Shown in pieces: positions 16,672 to 23,862 of a DNA stretch of 43,361 nucleotides (position 1 is the first letter of the stretch; each line of letters opens with the position of its first letter). Made by a program: the position numbers and the translations under genes. The stretch comes from an uncultured Opitutia bacterium. Lineage in GTDB: Bacteria; Verrucomicrobiota; Verrucomicrobiia; Opitutales; Opitutaceae. The stretch lies in NCBI GenBank assembly GCA_903825285.1, contig CAIJZY010000009.1:1-43361 (forward strand). The letters run 5' to 3'. Under the pieces are notes generated by a model. The model was not told the DNA's origin. It was given only the letters and a program-made list of their open reading frames with translations, and did no database searches.

Positions 16672-16698
16672 TTCCGCGTGGTCCGTGTATTCCGTGGG
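16672..16698. repeat. Short 9-bp repeat block upstream of the heparinase-like gene
   Basis: Three nonamers, TTCCGCGTG, GTCCGTGTA, TTCCGTGGG, with another GTCCGTGGG at 16721-16729. It resembles the 9-bp style of the 8898-9083 element. A degenerate inverted counterpart (CCCACGAAA) may lie at 16611-16619. It fills the gap between the PhyH and heparinase-like genes. Confidence 0.6.
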
Positions 16699-16752
16699 CC
16701 CAAAAGATTGAACTCTTGAGGTCCGTGGGCTTCTGCCGCGATAGTGAGCGCC

Positions 16753-19038
16753 ATGTCCCAGACGCAGCTGTTCGAACTCACCCCAGCGGAGTCGATGTTT
16801 GCGCCGTTCAACGACCCGGCGGTCGCGGAACAGTTGCCGCTCCGGCTTGAGCCGGGTGCCGCCGCCGGGCTCCATCTGGATTACGGGTGGGACGGCACCA
16901 AGATTTCCTGGGACACGGCCCCGGCCGAAAATATGGCCGCGCGCGCCGAGCTGGCCGTCGCGGGGCTGCCGGAGCGGTTCGACCAGTTTGTCTTCTGCCA
17001 CGTCGCGCCGCGGCATGTCACCCTGGCCTTCGAGGCGCGCAGCCAGGGCCGGTGGTCCGCGCTGGGGGAACCGGTGGCCGGACGCGGCCGGCGGGATGAG
17101 GTCACGCGGCCGATCGGGGCGCGTCCGGTGGACGCGGTGCGGGTGACGCTCACGTCGCAGGGGACGGACCCCGTGCACCTCAGCCTGCAGTGGTGGGGCG
17201 TGGCGCGGGCCGCGCTCGTGGCGGAGCTGGAGGCGGCGCGGCCGCGCTACGACGGCCGCTGGGAGGGCCTGATCCTCCCGCCTGAGGAATGGCCCGAGCC
17301 GAAGCTGGCCTGCGGCCTCCTCTTCCGCGAGTCCGACCTGCCGGCGCTGCGGCAGAAGCGGTCCGCGCCATACTGGGACCGGCACTGGGAAATCCTCGAG
17401 GAGCAGGCGCGGTCGTATCTCGCGCGCCGGCCGGAGGACGACCTCGACAGCTTCCTGCCCCAGACCGACCAGCGCTACATCCGCGCGCGCGAGTCCGGCC
17501 GGGCGACCTACTTTGCGGAGCCGGTGATCCTCGGCTTTGTCGGCCTCGTGACCGGCGACCGCGCCCTCGGCTTCCATGCGCTGCGGTACCTGATGAGCAT
17601 GCTGCACACGACGTGGTGGACGCAGTCGGCCGAGAGCCGGGCGCGTGGCAGCATCTGGGACCAGCGCTGCTTCAACGAGGAGCAGGCCACCACCGCGGCG
17701 GCGCTGCTGCTCGACTGGTACGACTTCGCGCTCACGCCCCGGGCCCGCGTGTTCGCGCAGCAGGTGCTCTGGGACAAGGGCGTCGCCGTGATCGAGCGCG
17801 ACATGCTGAAGTGGGACTATGTCTTCACCATGAACCAGGGCCCGTGGTTCTGCCGCGCGCGGCTGCTGGCCGGGCTCTACCTCGAGTCGGTCTGGCCCCG
17901 GATGCGGCCCCACACCGAGCTGGCCCTGGCCGACCTGCAGGCTGGCATGGCGAACTACGTGCTGCCGGACGGCGGCACGGACGAGGGGCTGGGCTATTTC
18001 TCCCTCACGCTGCATGCCGTGCTGACCGGCCTGCTGGCCTATGCGCGCGCGCGCGGCGGGGACGTGCGTCCGCTCCTGCCGCCGGCGTTCGCCCAGACGG
18101 GCGGGTTCGTGGCCGCGCTCTCGGCGATGGATCCGGGCCGCGTGGTCACCGAGGGCGACAACACCATCGACGTCGCCGTGGGCGACACGATCCCGCTGCT
18201 GGCCGCGATGTTTCCGGACCAGGTCTACGCCCGCGTGGCCGCGGCCTGCCTGCTGCGGCGCCGTCCGCCGGGCTACTACGACCAGTACTTCGTCGAGGGC
18301 GTGTTCTCCTTCATCGCCGGCCCGACCCAGCTGGCGGCACCGGAGGCGATCGTCCCGACCTTCGCCGTGCTGCCGCACACCGGACACCTCACAAGCCGGC
18401 GCGCCACCGCCGCGGGCCGCACCGTGCGGCTGCATGTCGTCGGGGCCAAGGCGAAGGCCTCCCACACGCACTTCGACAAGGGCGCCTTCCTGCTCGAGCT
18501 CGACCGCAACCCCGTGTTGCTCGACCGCGGCCAGGTGCGCTACGACGACCTCCGCGCGCAGGACCTCAAGCGCACCGAGCTGCACAACACCCTCACGCCC
18601 GTGACGCCCGACGGCGTCTACCTCAACCAGGCGCCCGTGATCGAGGCCGTCATCCCGGCCGGCGAGGGCGACACCCGTCGTCTGCGCGCGCGGGTGGACC
18701 TCGCCCATGTCTGGCGCGGCGTGATGGCCGCGTGCAGCCGCGAGCTCATGGCCGACACGATCGAGGCGTTCCAGGTGCGCGACCGCGGCGAGCTGCTCGC
18801 GCCGTCGGCGCTGGCGTTCAACCTCCAGACGCGGGTCCCCTGGGAGATCCGCGGCCGCGAGGCCGTGCTCCGCGTGGAGGGCTGGGAGCTCACCCTCCGG
18901 GCGCCATGGGCCGACGAGATTGTCCAGCGCGAGCACTCGATCGATTTCCGGCTCGAGCCCATCTGGCACCTGGAGTGCCGGCTGAAATCGGCCCGCGCGT
19001 TTGATTTGACCACCTCGTTTGTCTGCACGCCGCGGTAA
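16753..19038 (+). CDS. Heparinase II/III-like protein (polysaccharide lyase-like)
   Basis: 761 residues from ATG at 16753 (MSQTQLFELTPAES...); a GTG nine bases earlier is a weaker choice. An N-terminal beta domain (about 1-160) is followed by an alpha/alpha-toroid (FNEEQATTAAALLLDWYDFA, then LPDGGTDEGLGYFSLT) and a C-terminal beta-sheet domain with the hallmark SHTHFDKGAFLLEL (H571, H573, D575) and LLDRGQVRYDD. These are features of heparinase II/III and alginate-lyase-like proteins that cleave uronic-acid polymers. No signal peptide is visible, so it may act on imported oligosaccharides. Follows the PhyH gene under a divergent AraC regulator. Substrate cannot be assigned from sequence. Confidence 0.85.
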   Translation: MSQTQLFELTPAESMFAPFNDPAVAEQLPLRLEPGAAAGLHLDYGWDGTKISWDTAPAENMAARAELAVAGLPERFDQFVFCHVAPRHVTLAFEARSQGRWSALGEPVAGRGRRDEVTRPIGARPVDAVRVTLTSQGTDPVHLSLQWWGVARAALVAELEAARPRYDGRWEGLILPPEEWPEPKLACGLLFRESDLPALRQKRSAPYWDRHWEILEEQARSYLARRPEDDLDSFLPQTDQRYIRARESGRATYFAEPVILGFVGLVTGDRALGFHALRYLMSMLHTTWWTQSAESRARGSIWDQRCFNEEQATTAAALLLDWYDFALTPRARVFAQQVLWDKGVAVIERDMLKWDYVFTMNQGPWFCRARLLAGLYLESVWPRMRPHTELALADLQAGMANYVLPDGGTDEGLGYFSLTLHAVLTGLLAYARARGGDVRPLLPPAFAQTGGFVAALSAMDPGRVVTEGDNTIDVAVGDTIPLLAAMFPDQVYARVAAACLLRRRPPGYYDQYFVEGVFSFIAGPTQLAAPEAIVPTFAVLPHTGHLTSRRATAAGRTVRLHVVGAKAKASHTHFDKGAFLLELDRNPVLLDRGQVRYDDLRAQDLKRTELHNTLTPVTPDGVYLNQAPVIEAVIPAGEGDTRRLRARVDLAHVWRGVMAACSRELMADTIEAFQVRDRGELLAPSALAFNLQTRVPWEIRGREAVLRVEGWELTLRAPWADEIVQREHSIDFRLEPIWHLECRLKSARAFDLTTSFVCTPR

Positions 19039-19125
19039 GCGTGTTCGCCCGGAATCCCACCGGAAGAAATATTCGCGCACATGGGGTTTGATAATCCGGC
19101 GGCGCGGACGTTGGTAGGAGACGCC

Positions 19126-19692
19126 ATGCGTCGCTTCCTCTGTCTCATTCTTTTGCTCGCGGGCGGACTCGCCCGCCTGTCCGCCGCCGCGCCGGATGCC
19201 CGCCAGCTCGCGGGGTCCTGGCGCTACGACCCGGCCCGCAGCACGGAGCTCAGCTCCTGGGGCGCGCTCCGGCTGGTCATCACCGTCGACGGCGCGCACG
19301 TCACGCTCACGCGGCAGTTCGCGGCCGGCCGGCGCACATTTGACGAGGTGACCGCGCTCGACCTCGCGCAGCCGGTCAACATCGTGCCCGTCGCCTGGTG
19401 GCCCGACAACCGCCACATCGGCGCATACATCGGCGGCGACAAGACCAAGCGCATCCGGACGGAGCTGCTCGACGGCGGGCGGCTGCTGCGGACGAGCGCC
19501 GACCTCGTGCTGGCCACGCAGCAGGGCGAGCGCGCGGTGAACATCCTCTCCAACTACCAGGTCTCGGCCAACGGCGCGCGGCTCACGCTCATCGAGCTGC
19601 GCAGCACGCGCAACGATCCCATCGTCTACGTGTTCGACCGCATCACCGATGCCGCCGCCGATGCCGCGGTGGGGAAGGGCCGGGCCGAATGA
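19126..19692 (+). CDS. Secreted beta-rich protein, GxGYxYP companion, copy 1
   Basis: 188 residues. The ATG at 19126 is preceded by AGGAG at a 5-base spacing and opens a signal peptide (MRRFLCLILLLAGGLARLSA). The mature part begins LAGSWRYDPARST, a pattern seen in small exported lipocalin-like beta proteins, then predicted strands ending LTLIELRSTRNDPIVYVFDR. Its last four bases overlap the start of the GxGYxYP gene (ATGA, 19689-19692), so the two are translationally coupled. A clear paralogue is at 23304-23843 in the same position before a second GxGYxYP gene. Function unknown; the pairing suggests the two proteins work together. Confidence 0.85.
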   Translation: MRRFLCLILLLAGGLARLSAAAPDARQLAGSWRYDPARSTELSSWGALRLVITVDGAHVTLTRQFAAGRRTFDEVTALDLAQPVNIVPVAWWPDNRHIGAYIGGDKTKRIRTELLDGGRLLRTSADLVLATQQGERAVNILSNYQVSANGARLTLIELRSTRNDPIVYVFDRITDAAADAAVGKGRAE

Positions 19693-21383
19693 ACACGACC
19701 ATGATCACTCCTCGTTTCCTCCGCCTCCTCCCACTGGCCCTGCTCGCGGGCCTCCTGCTGCTGCCCGCGGCCCGGCTGCGCGCCGGCCAGCCCGAGCCGG
19801 CCAAGGTCGCCCATGCGCCGGCCACGGCGACGATCATCCCGCTCTCCGCCAACTGGCGGCTCGACGGCGACGTGCCGGTGCACGCGCTGCTGATCTCGCT
19901 GCAGGGCCTGGCGAACCGCGAGGCCCCGCGGGTCTACCTGGAATATCCGGCCGACTGGCAGTGGGAGATTGTCCGGCCGCTGGAGGGCTTCCTCGAGCGG
20001 CGCCACGGCGTGAAGTTCGACCGGCTCGGCCAGGACGACGCGGACGCCGCGCTCACGCGGTTCGGCCAGTACGCCAAGGGCTACGTCGTCTGGGACCGGG
20101 CCGTGCGCGCATCGCTCATCGTGGCATTCACGATCTCCGGCGTGGAGGACGCGGTGGTCGTGAGCCCGGATCTGATTCCCCTCGCCGAGAGGCACGGCCT
20201 GAAGTGCGTGGCCGACCTGCGGGGCCGCTTCACCGGCCAGCCGGACCACGCGATCTACCAGTGGGCCTATGACCATTACTGGGCGCGGTGCTCGCGCGAC
20301 TATTACGTGCTGCTCGGCGGCCACGCCGGCATCGAGATGCAGCCTGGCATCGCGGATTTCGGCGTGAAGCAGCGGGCCTTCTTCTCGGACCTGTCCGCGA
20401 ATCCGCAGCACCCCGAGGAACTGGCGCTCGAGCGGAAGATCCTCGGCCAGCAGCACCCGGCCAGCATCGTCGTCGGCTGGCATTCCTACGGCAAGGACAC
20501 CGAGGGCCAGCACACCACGCTGGTGGGCAACTACGGCCTGAAGATGGAGGGCCTGCACAACCTTCCCAACGTGTCGTTCACCTGCCAGCTCCCGCTCACC
20601 CCGGATTTCCACTTCGCGAACAACCACCACGTCGCCCCCGCGGCGCGGCTGGCGGCGGAGAAGAAGGTCTACGTCTGCGCGGTGGCGACCGACTCCATGG
20701 GCATCGGCGCGTGGACGAAGCCCGGCCGCGGCAAGATTCCCTACACCTGGCAGGTCACGATGAACTGGGCGTGGATGAATCCGCCGGCGCTCCAGTTCTT
20801 CTACGAGGACCGGACGCCCAACGACTACTTCATCGCCGGCCTGAGCGGCCCGGGCTACATGTACCCGAAATCCATCGCCGCGGAGAAATTCCCGGCACTG
20901 ATGGCAGACGCCCGTGCGCTCATGTCGCAGCTCGACCTCCGCGTGATGGAGATCATGGACTACTCCGAGGGCAACCGGCACGTCGGCAACACCGACCTGC
21001 CGAAGGCGGTGGTCGACCGGTACTATCATGAGTTTCCCGACGTCCTCGGCTTCATCAACGGCTACGGCACGGCGCGCACCTACGACCTCCGCGACGGCAA
21101 GCCGCTGATCAGCTACGACTATTACCTCGACGTGAACCGCTCGGTGCGGGACGCGGCGGCCGACCTGGAGGAGCTCATCCAGCTCAACCCGCAGCGGCCG
21201 TATTTCCTCCTGCTCCACATCCGCGAGCGCAACACCGTCGAAAAGGTAACGCAGATCCTCCATTCGCTGACCGAGCCGGTGGAGGTCGTGCCGATGGACA
21301 CCTTCCTCAAGCTCGCGGCCAGCGCGCAGACTTATCGCACGCACTATCTGCAGCCGACCGACCCGGTGAGCCGGAATCCGTAA
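19689..21383 (+). CDS. Secreted GxGYxYP-family protein, copy 1
   Basis: 564 residues with a signal peptide (MNTTMITPRFLRLLPLALLA...). The family-naming motif is intact as GPGYMYP (387-393). Other blocks shared with the second copy are LQGLANREAPRVYLEYP, KGYVVWDRAVRAS, WHSYGKDTEGQ, DSMGIGAWTKPGRGKIPY and INGYGTARTYDLRDGKP. GxGYxYP proteins are putative glycan-active proteins of Bacteroidota and Verrucomicrobiota without, to my knowledge, an established reaction. Starts inside the stop of its companion gene. The downstream gap carries a palindromic repeat before a convergent gene. Confidence 0.88.
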   Translation: MNTTMITPRFLRLLPLALLAGLLLLPAARLRAGQPEPAKVAHAPATATIIPLSANWRLDGDVPVHALLISLQGLANREAPRVYLEYPADWQWEIVRPLEGFLERRHGVKFDRLGQDDADAALTRFGQYAKGYVVWDRAVRASLIVAFTISGVEDAVVVSPDLIPLAERHGLKCVADLRGRFTGQPDHAIYQWAYDHYWARCSRDYYVLLGGHAGIEMQPGIADFGVKQRAFFSDLSANPQHPEELALERKILGQQHPASIVVGWHSYGKDTEGQHTTLVGNYGLKMEGLHNLPNVSFTCQLPLTPDFHFANNHHVAPAARLAAEKKVYVCAVATDSMGIGAWTKPGRGKIPYTWQVTMNWAWMNPPALQFFYEDRTPNDYFIAGLSGPGYMYPKSIAAEKFPALMADARALMSQLDLRVMEIMDYSEGNRHVGNTDLPKAVVDRYYHEFPDVLGFINGYGTARTYDLRDGKPLISYDYYLDVNRSVRDAAADLEELIQLNPQRPYFLLLHIRERNTVEKVTQILHSLTEPVEVVPMDTFLKLAASAQTYRTHYLQPTDPVSRNP

Positions 21384-21398
21384 GAGCCGGCGGGTGCG

Positions 21399-21480
21399 TG
21401 TAGGGCGGGGTCGCTGACCCCGCCTGTCCGGGTTGGCGCGGCCAAGGACGAGAAAGGCGGGATCGGCGATCCCGCCCTAC
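21399..21480. repeat. GC-rich palindromic repeat, copy B (paired, with compensating changes)
   Basis: Left unit starts TGTAGGGCGGGGTCGCTGAC at 21399; right unit near 21456-21480 reads GGCGGGATCGGCGATCCCGC before CCTAC. In the right unit both sides of the stem changed together (GGGGTC to GGGATC, GACCCC to GATCCC), so the hairpin is kept. It lies between convergent genes, 15 bp after the GxGYxYP stop. Confidence 0.9.
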
Positions 21481-21518
21481 CACTGAGCGCACCTATGCTC
21501 GGGCAATGCGTCTGCCGG

Positions 21519-21986
21519 TTACTTCTTCTTGTCGGCGTCCATCCGGGCGCGCTCGGCGGCGTCGAGCTTGCCGTCGTGGTTGCGGTCGTAGCGGGCGAGC
21601 TCCTCCTTGGTCGTGGTGAGCTCGAGCGCCTTGGCCTTCGCGGCGGCGGCGGCCGCGGCGGTCTTCTCCGCGATGGTCTGGCCGACCTCGATGGATTTCT
21701 CCTTGGCCTTGGCCGCGGCTTCCACGGTGGCGTCCTTGGCGGCGTGGTAGGCCTCCTTCGACTTCTCCTCGGTCACGATCGCGGCGTGATGCGCGCCTTT
21801 GGCGGCCTTGTCGTACAGTTCCACGGACGCGTCCTTGGTGGCGACGGCGGCACGCTTGGTGGCGTCGGCCACGTCGTGCGCGGCTTCCTTCACAGTCTCC
21901 TTGGCCTGGTCCACCTTGCTGGGTTCCGCCGCGCGGAGGAAGGGCGTGAACAGGAGGAGGGCGAGGGCGGGGCGGAGACGTTTCAT
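21519..21986 (-). CDS. Exported LEA-like helical protein with one EF-hand loop
   Basis: 155 residues. Signal peptide MKRLRPALALLLFTPFLRAA, then about 100 residues of Ala/Lys/Glu-rich amphipathic helix with recurring DATK, DATV and KAKEKS patterns like LEA or apolipoprotein-type helices. A canonical calcium-binding EF-hand loop, DRNHDGKLDAAE, occupies residues 134-145, and the protein ends DADKKK. Likely periplasmic. Function unknown; desiccation/osmotic protection or Ca2+-dependent envelope binding are guesses from composition. Divergent from the hemolysin III gene, 75 bp between starts. Confidence 0.75.
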   Translation of the reverse strand: MKRLRPALALLLFTPFLRAAEPSKVDQAKETVKEAAHDVADATKRAAVATKDASVELYDKAAKGAHHAAIVTEEKSKEAYHAAKDATVEAAAKAKEKSIEVGQTIAEKTAAAAAAAKAKALELTTTKEELARYDRNHDGKLDAAERARMDADKKK

Positions 21987-22061
21987 GGGCGGGAAGGTTG
22001 GGTGGTGCGGGCCTCACTGACAACACTTGCGCTGAGCGGTGCCCGCGTGAAAGGTATTTTT

Positions 22062-22709
22062 ATGCCCGCCGCCGCCTACACGCCCCGCGAGGAACTCGCC
22101 AATGCCATTTCCCACGGCCTGGGCATTGCCCTGAGCATCGCGGGCCTGGTCCTGATGGTCACGCTGGCCGCGATGCACAGTGACGCCTGGGCGGTGACGA
22201 GCACGGCGATCTTCGGCGCGGCGCTGGTGCTCCTCTACACGACCTCGACGCTGTACCACAGCTTCCGCGACGAGCAGCTCAAGCGGCTGCTGCGCAAGTT
22301 CGACCACGCGGCGATCTTCCTCCTGATCGCCGGCACCTACACGCCGTTTCTGCTGGTGAGCCTGCGCGGGCCGTGGGGTTGGAGCCTCTTCGGCGTCGTC
22401 TGGGGCCTTGCCGCCGTGGGGGTCACGCTGAAGTTCTGGTTCGCCGGGCGGTTCCGCCTGCTGTCCACGCTCATCTACATCGGCATGGGCTGGCTCGTGC
22501 TGGCGGCGTTCCGCCCGCTCATGGCCGCGCTGCCGCGCGGCGGGCTCGTGCTGCTGGTGGCCGGCGGCATCTGCTACACTGGCGGCGCCGTCTTCTACCT
22601 CTGGAAGCGCCTGCCGTACCACCACGCCGTGTGGCACCTGTGGGTGCTCGCGGGCAGCATCTGCCACTGGGCCGCGGTCTACCTGTACGTCGTGCCGGTC
22701 AGCGGTTGA
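22062..22709 (+). CDS. Hemolysin III / PAQR family membrane protein
   Basis: 215 residues from ATG at 22062 (MPAAAYTPREELANAISHGL...). Seven hydrophobic helices and the PAQR-type metal-site residues: NAISHGLG near the N-terminus, TLYHSFRD, RKFDHAAIFLLIAGTYTP, and the C-terminal PYHHAVWHLWVLAGS. Family members are called hemolysin III or YqfA; true haemolysis is not established for most, and a membrane lipid or metal-related hydrolase role is suspected. Convergent with the TspO gene, whose stop codon overlaps its last 11 bp. Confidence 0.92.
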   Translation: MPAAAYTPREELANAISHGLGIALSIAGLVLMVTLAAMHSDAWAVTSTAIFGAALVLLYTTSTLYHSFRDEQLKRLLRKFDHAAIFLLIAGTYTPFLLVSLRGPWGWSLFGVVWGLAAVGVTLKFWFAGRFRLLSTLIYIGMGWLVLAAFRPLMAALPRGGLVLLVAGGICYTGGAVFYLWKRLPYHHAVWHLWVLAGSICHWAAVYLYVVPVSG

Positions 22710-23169
22710 GCCACCAGACGGCCCCGTTCAACCCGGAGGCAAAGCTCACCCACGCCAGATAGGGCGCCCACAGGACGCCCGAAATTTTGTCCAAGCGCGC
22801 GAACCGCACCTGCAGGACCGCGAGGAAGGCCCAGAACACCACGACCTCCGCGAGCGCGGCGCCCGGGGAGCGCAGCCCGAAGAACAGCACGGACCAGAGC
22901 GCATTGAGCGCGAGGCTGGAAAAGAACAGCCGCAGCGCCGCGCGGGCGCCGGGCTGGTCGCGGCGCAGCCAGACACGCCATGCGGCGACGCTCATGGCCG
23001 CGTAGAGGAGCGTCCAGACCGGCGCGAACACCGCCGCCGGCGGATTCCAGGACGGCTTTGCCAGCGCGAGGTACCACGTGCCAACGGAGGTTGACGTGGC
23101 CCAGCCGCCGAGCGCGGCGGCGGCGAAGGAGGCGAGGAGAAACAACGCGAGCATGCCCCAGCGGTTCAT
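22699..23169 (-). CDS. TspO/MBR family (tryptophan-rich sensory) protein
   Basis: 156 residues, five hydrophobic helices. Family signatures: WYLALAKPSWNPPAAVFAPV, WTLLYAAMSVAAWRVW, LNALWSVLFFGLRSP and the C-terminal WAPYLAWVSFASGLN. TspO proteins bind porphyrins and other ligands in the membrane and are linked to stress or oxygen/light responses. The 3' end overlaps the convergent hemolysin III gene by 11 bp, so there is no room for a terminator between them. Confidence 0.93.
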   Translation of the reverse strand: MNRWGMLALFLLASFAAAALGGWATSTSVGTWYLALAKPSWNPPAAVFAPVWTLLYAAMSVAAWRVWLRRDQPGARAALRLFFSSLALNALWSVLFFGLRSPGAALAEVVVFWAFLAVLQVRFARLDKISGVLWAPYLAWVSFASGLNGAVWWLNR

Positions 23170-23303
23170 GCCGGGAGCGAACCCGTCCGCGGCCCGCGGC
23201 GCAAGGGCGCGCGCGGCGGTGATAATTCATCGCCGTCCCGACCGGTCGGCTTGTGTTGCGGGCGAATCGGCGGAGAATTTCCTCGGCGTTGTCGCCATCC
23301 TCC

Positions 23304-23843
23304 ATGCGCTCCCGTTTCCCTGCCTCCTGGTTGCTTGCCCTCGGTCTGGCGCTTGGCGCCGGACTTTCCCTCCCGGCGGCCGACGCGCCCGCCGGCCTCG
23401 CCGGCAATTGGGTGCTCGACGTCGCCCGCAGCACGCCGATCCGGCCGTGGGACCGCCTCGCGGTCAGCATTGCCGTCACCGGCGACACTGTCGTCCTCAC
23501 CCGGCACCTCGCCTGGGGCACGGACCGCAAGGTGGACGATGTCACCACGGTGAAAACCGACGGCCACACTGTCACGGCGAACCCGGTCGGCTACTGGCTC
23601 GATACCTGGTACACCAACGTCTACGTCGGCGGCGACCGCCGCAAGCAGGTCGCGGGCGAATGGCTCGACGGCGGCCGCGTGCTCAAGCTCGAGACCAACC
23701 TGCAGCTCGAGGGCCAGCAGGGCGACCACCCGGTCCACCTCTATGACGAGTACCGGCTCTCGGCCGACGGCCGGACGCTGAAGCTCTACGAGCTTCGCTC
23801 CACCCGCGACGAGGCGATGGTTTATTATTTCACCCGCCAGTAA
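23304..23843 (+). CDS. Secreted beta-rich protein, GxGYxYP companion, copy 2
   Basis: 179 residues from ATG at 23304, opening a signal peptide (MRSRFPASWLLALGLALGAG). Mature region LAGNWVLDVARST aligns with LAGSWRYDPARST of copy 1, and the end KLYELRSTRDEAMVYYFTR aligns with LIELRSTRNDPIVYVFDR. Middle blocks also match (EWLDGGRVLKLETNL against ELLDGGRLLRTSADL). It is followed 19 bp later by the second GxGYxYP gene. Function unknown. The two copies differ clearly, so the duplication is old or the copies came in separately. Confidence 0.85.
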   Translation: MRSRFPASWLLALGLALGAGLSLPAADAPAGLAGNWVLDVARSTPIRPWDRLAVSIAVTGDTVVLTRHLAWGTDRKVDDVTTVKTDGHTVTANPVGYWLDTWYTNVYVGGDRRKQVAGEWLDGGRVLKLETNLQLEGQQGDHPVHLYDEYRLSADGRTLKLYELRSTRDEAMVYYFTRQ

Positions 23844-23862
23844 ATTTTCCGCGCGACCGCCC

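Noticed and set aside
15769-19416. A 1215-codon open frame on the minus strand
   Set aside because: It runs antisense through the PhyH and heparinase-like genes and has no recognisable motif.
22699-22709. Overlap of hemolysin III and tspO as a sign of misannotation
   Set aside because: Both C-termini match their families, so the 11-bp convergent overlap seems real.
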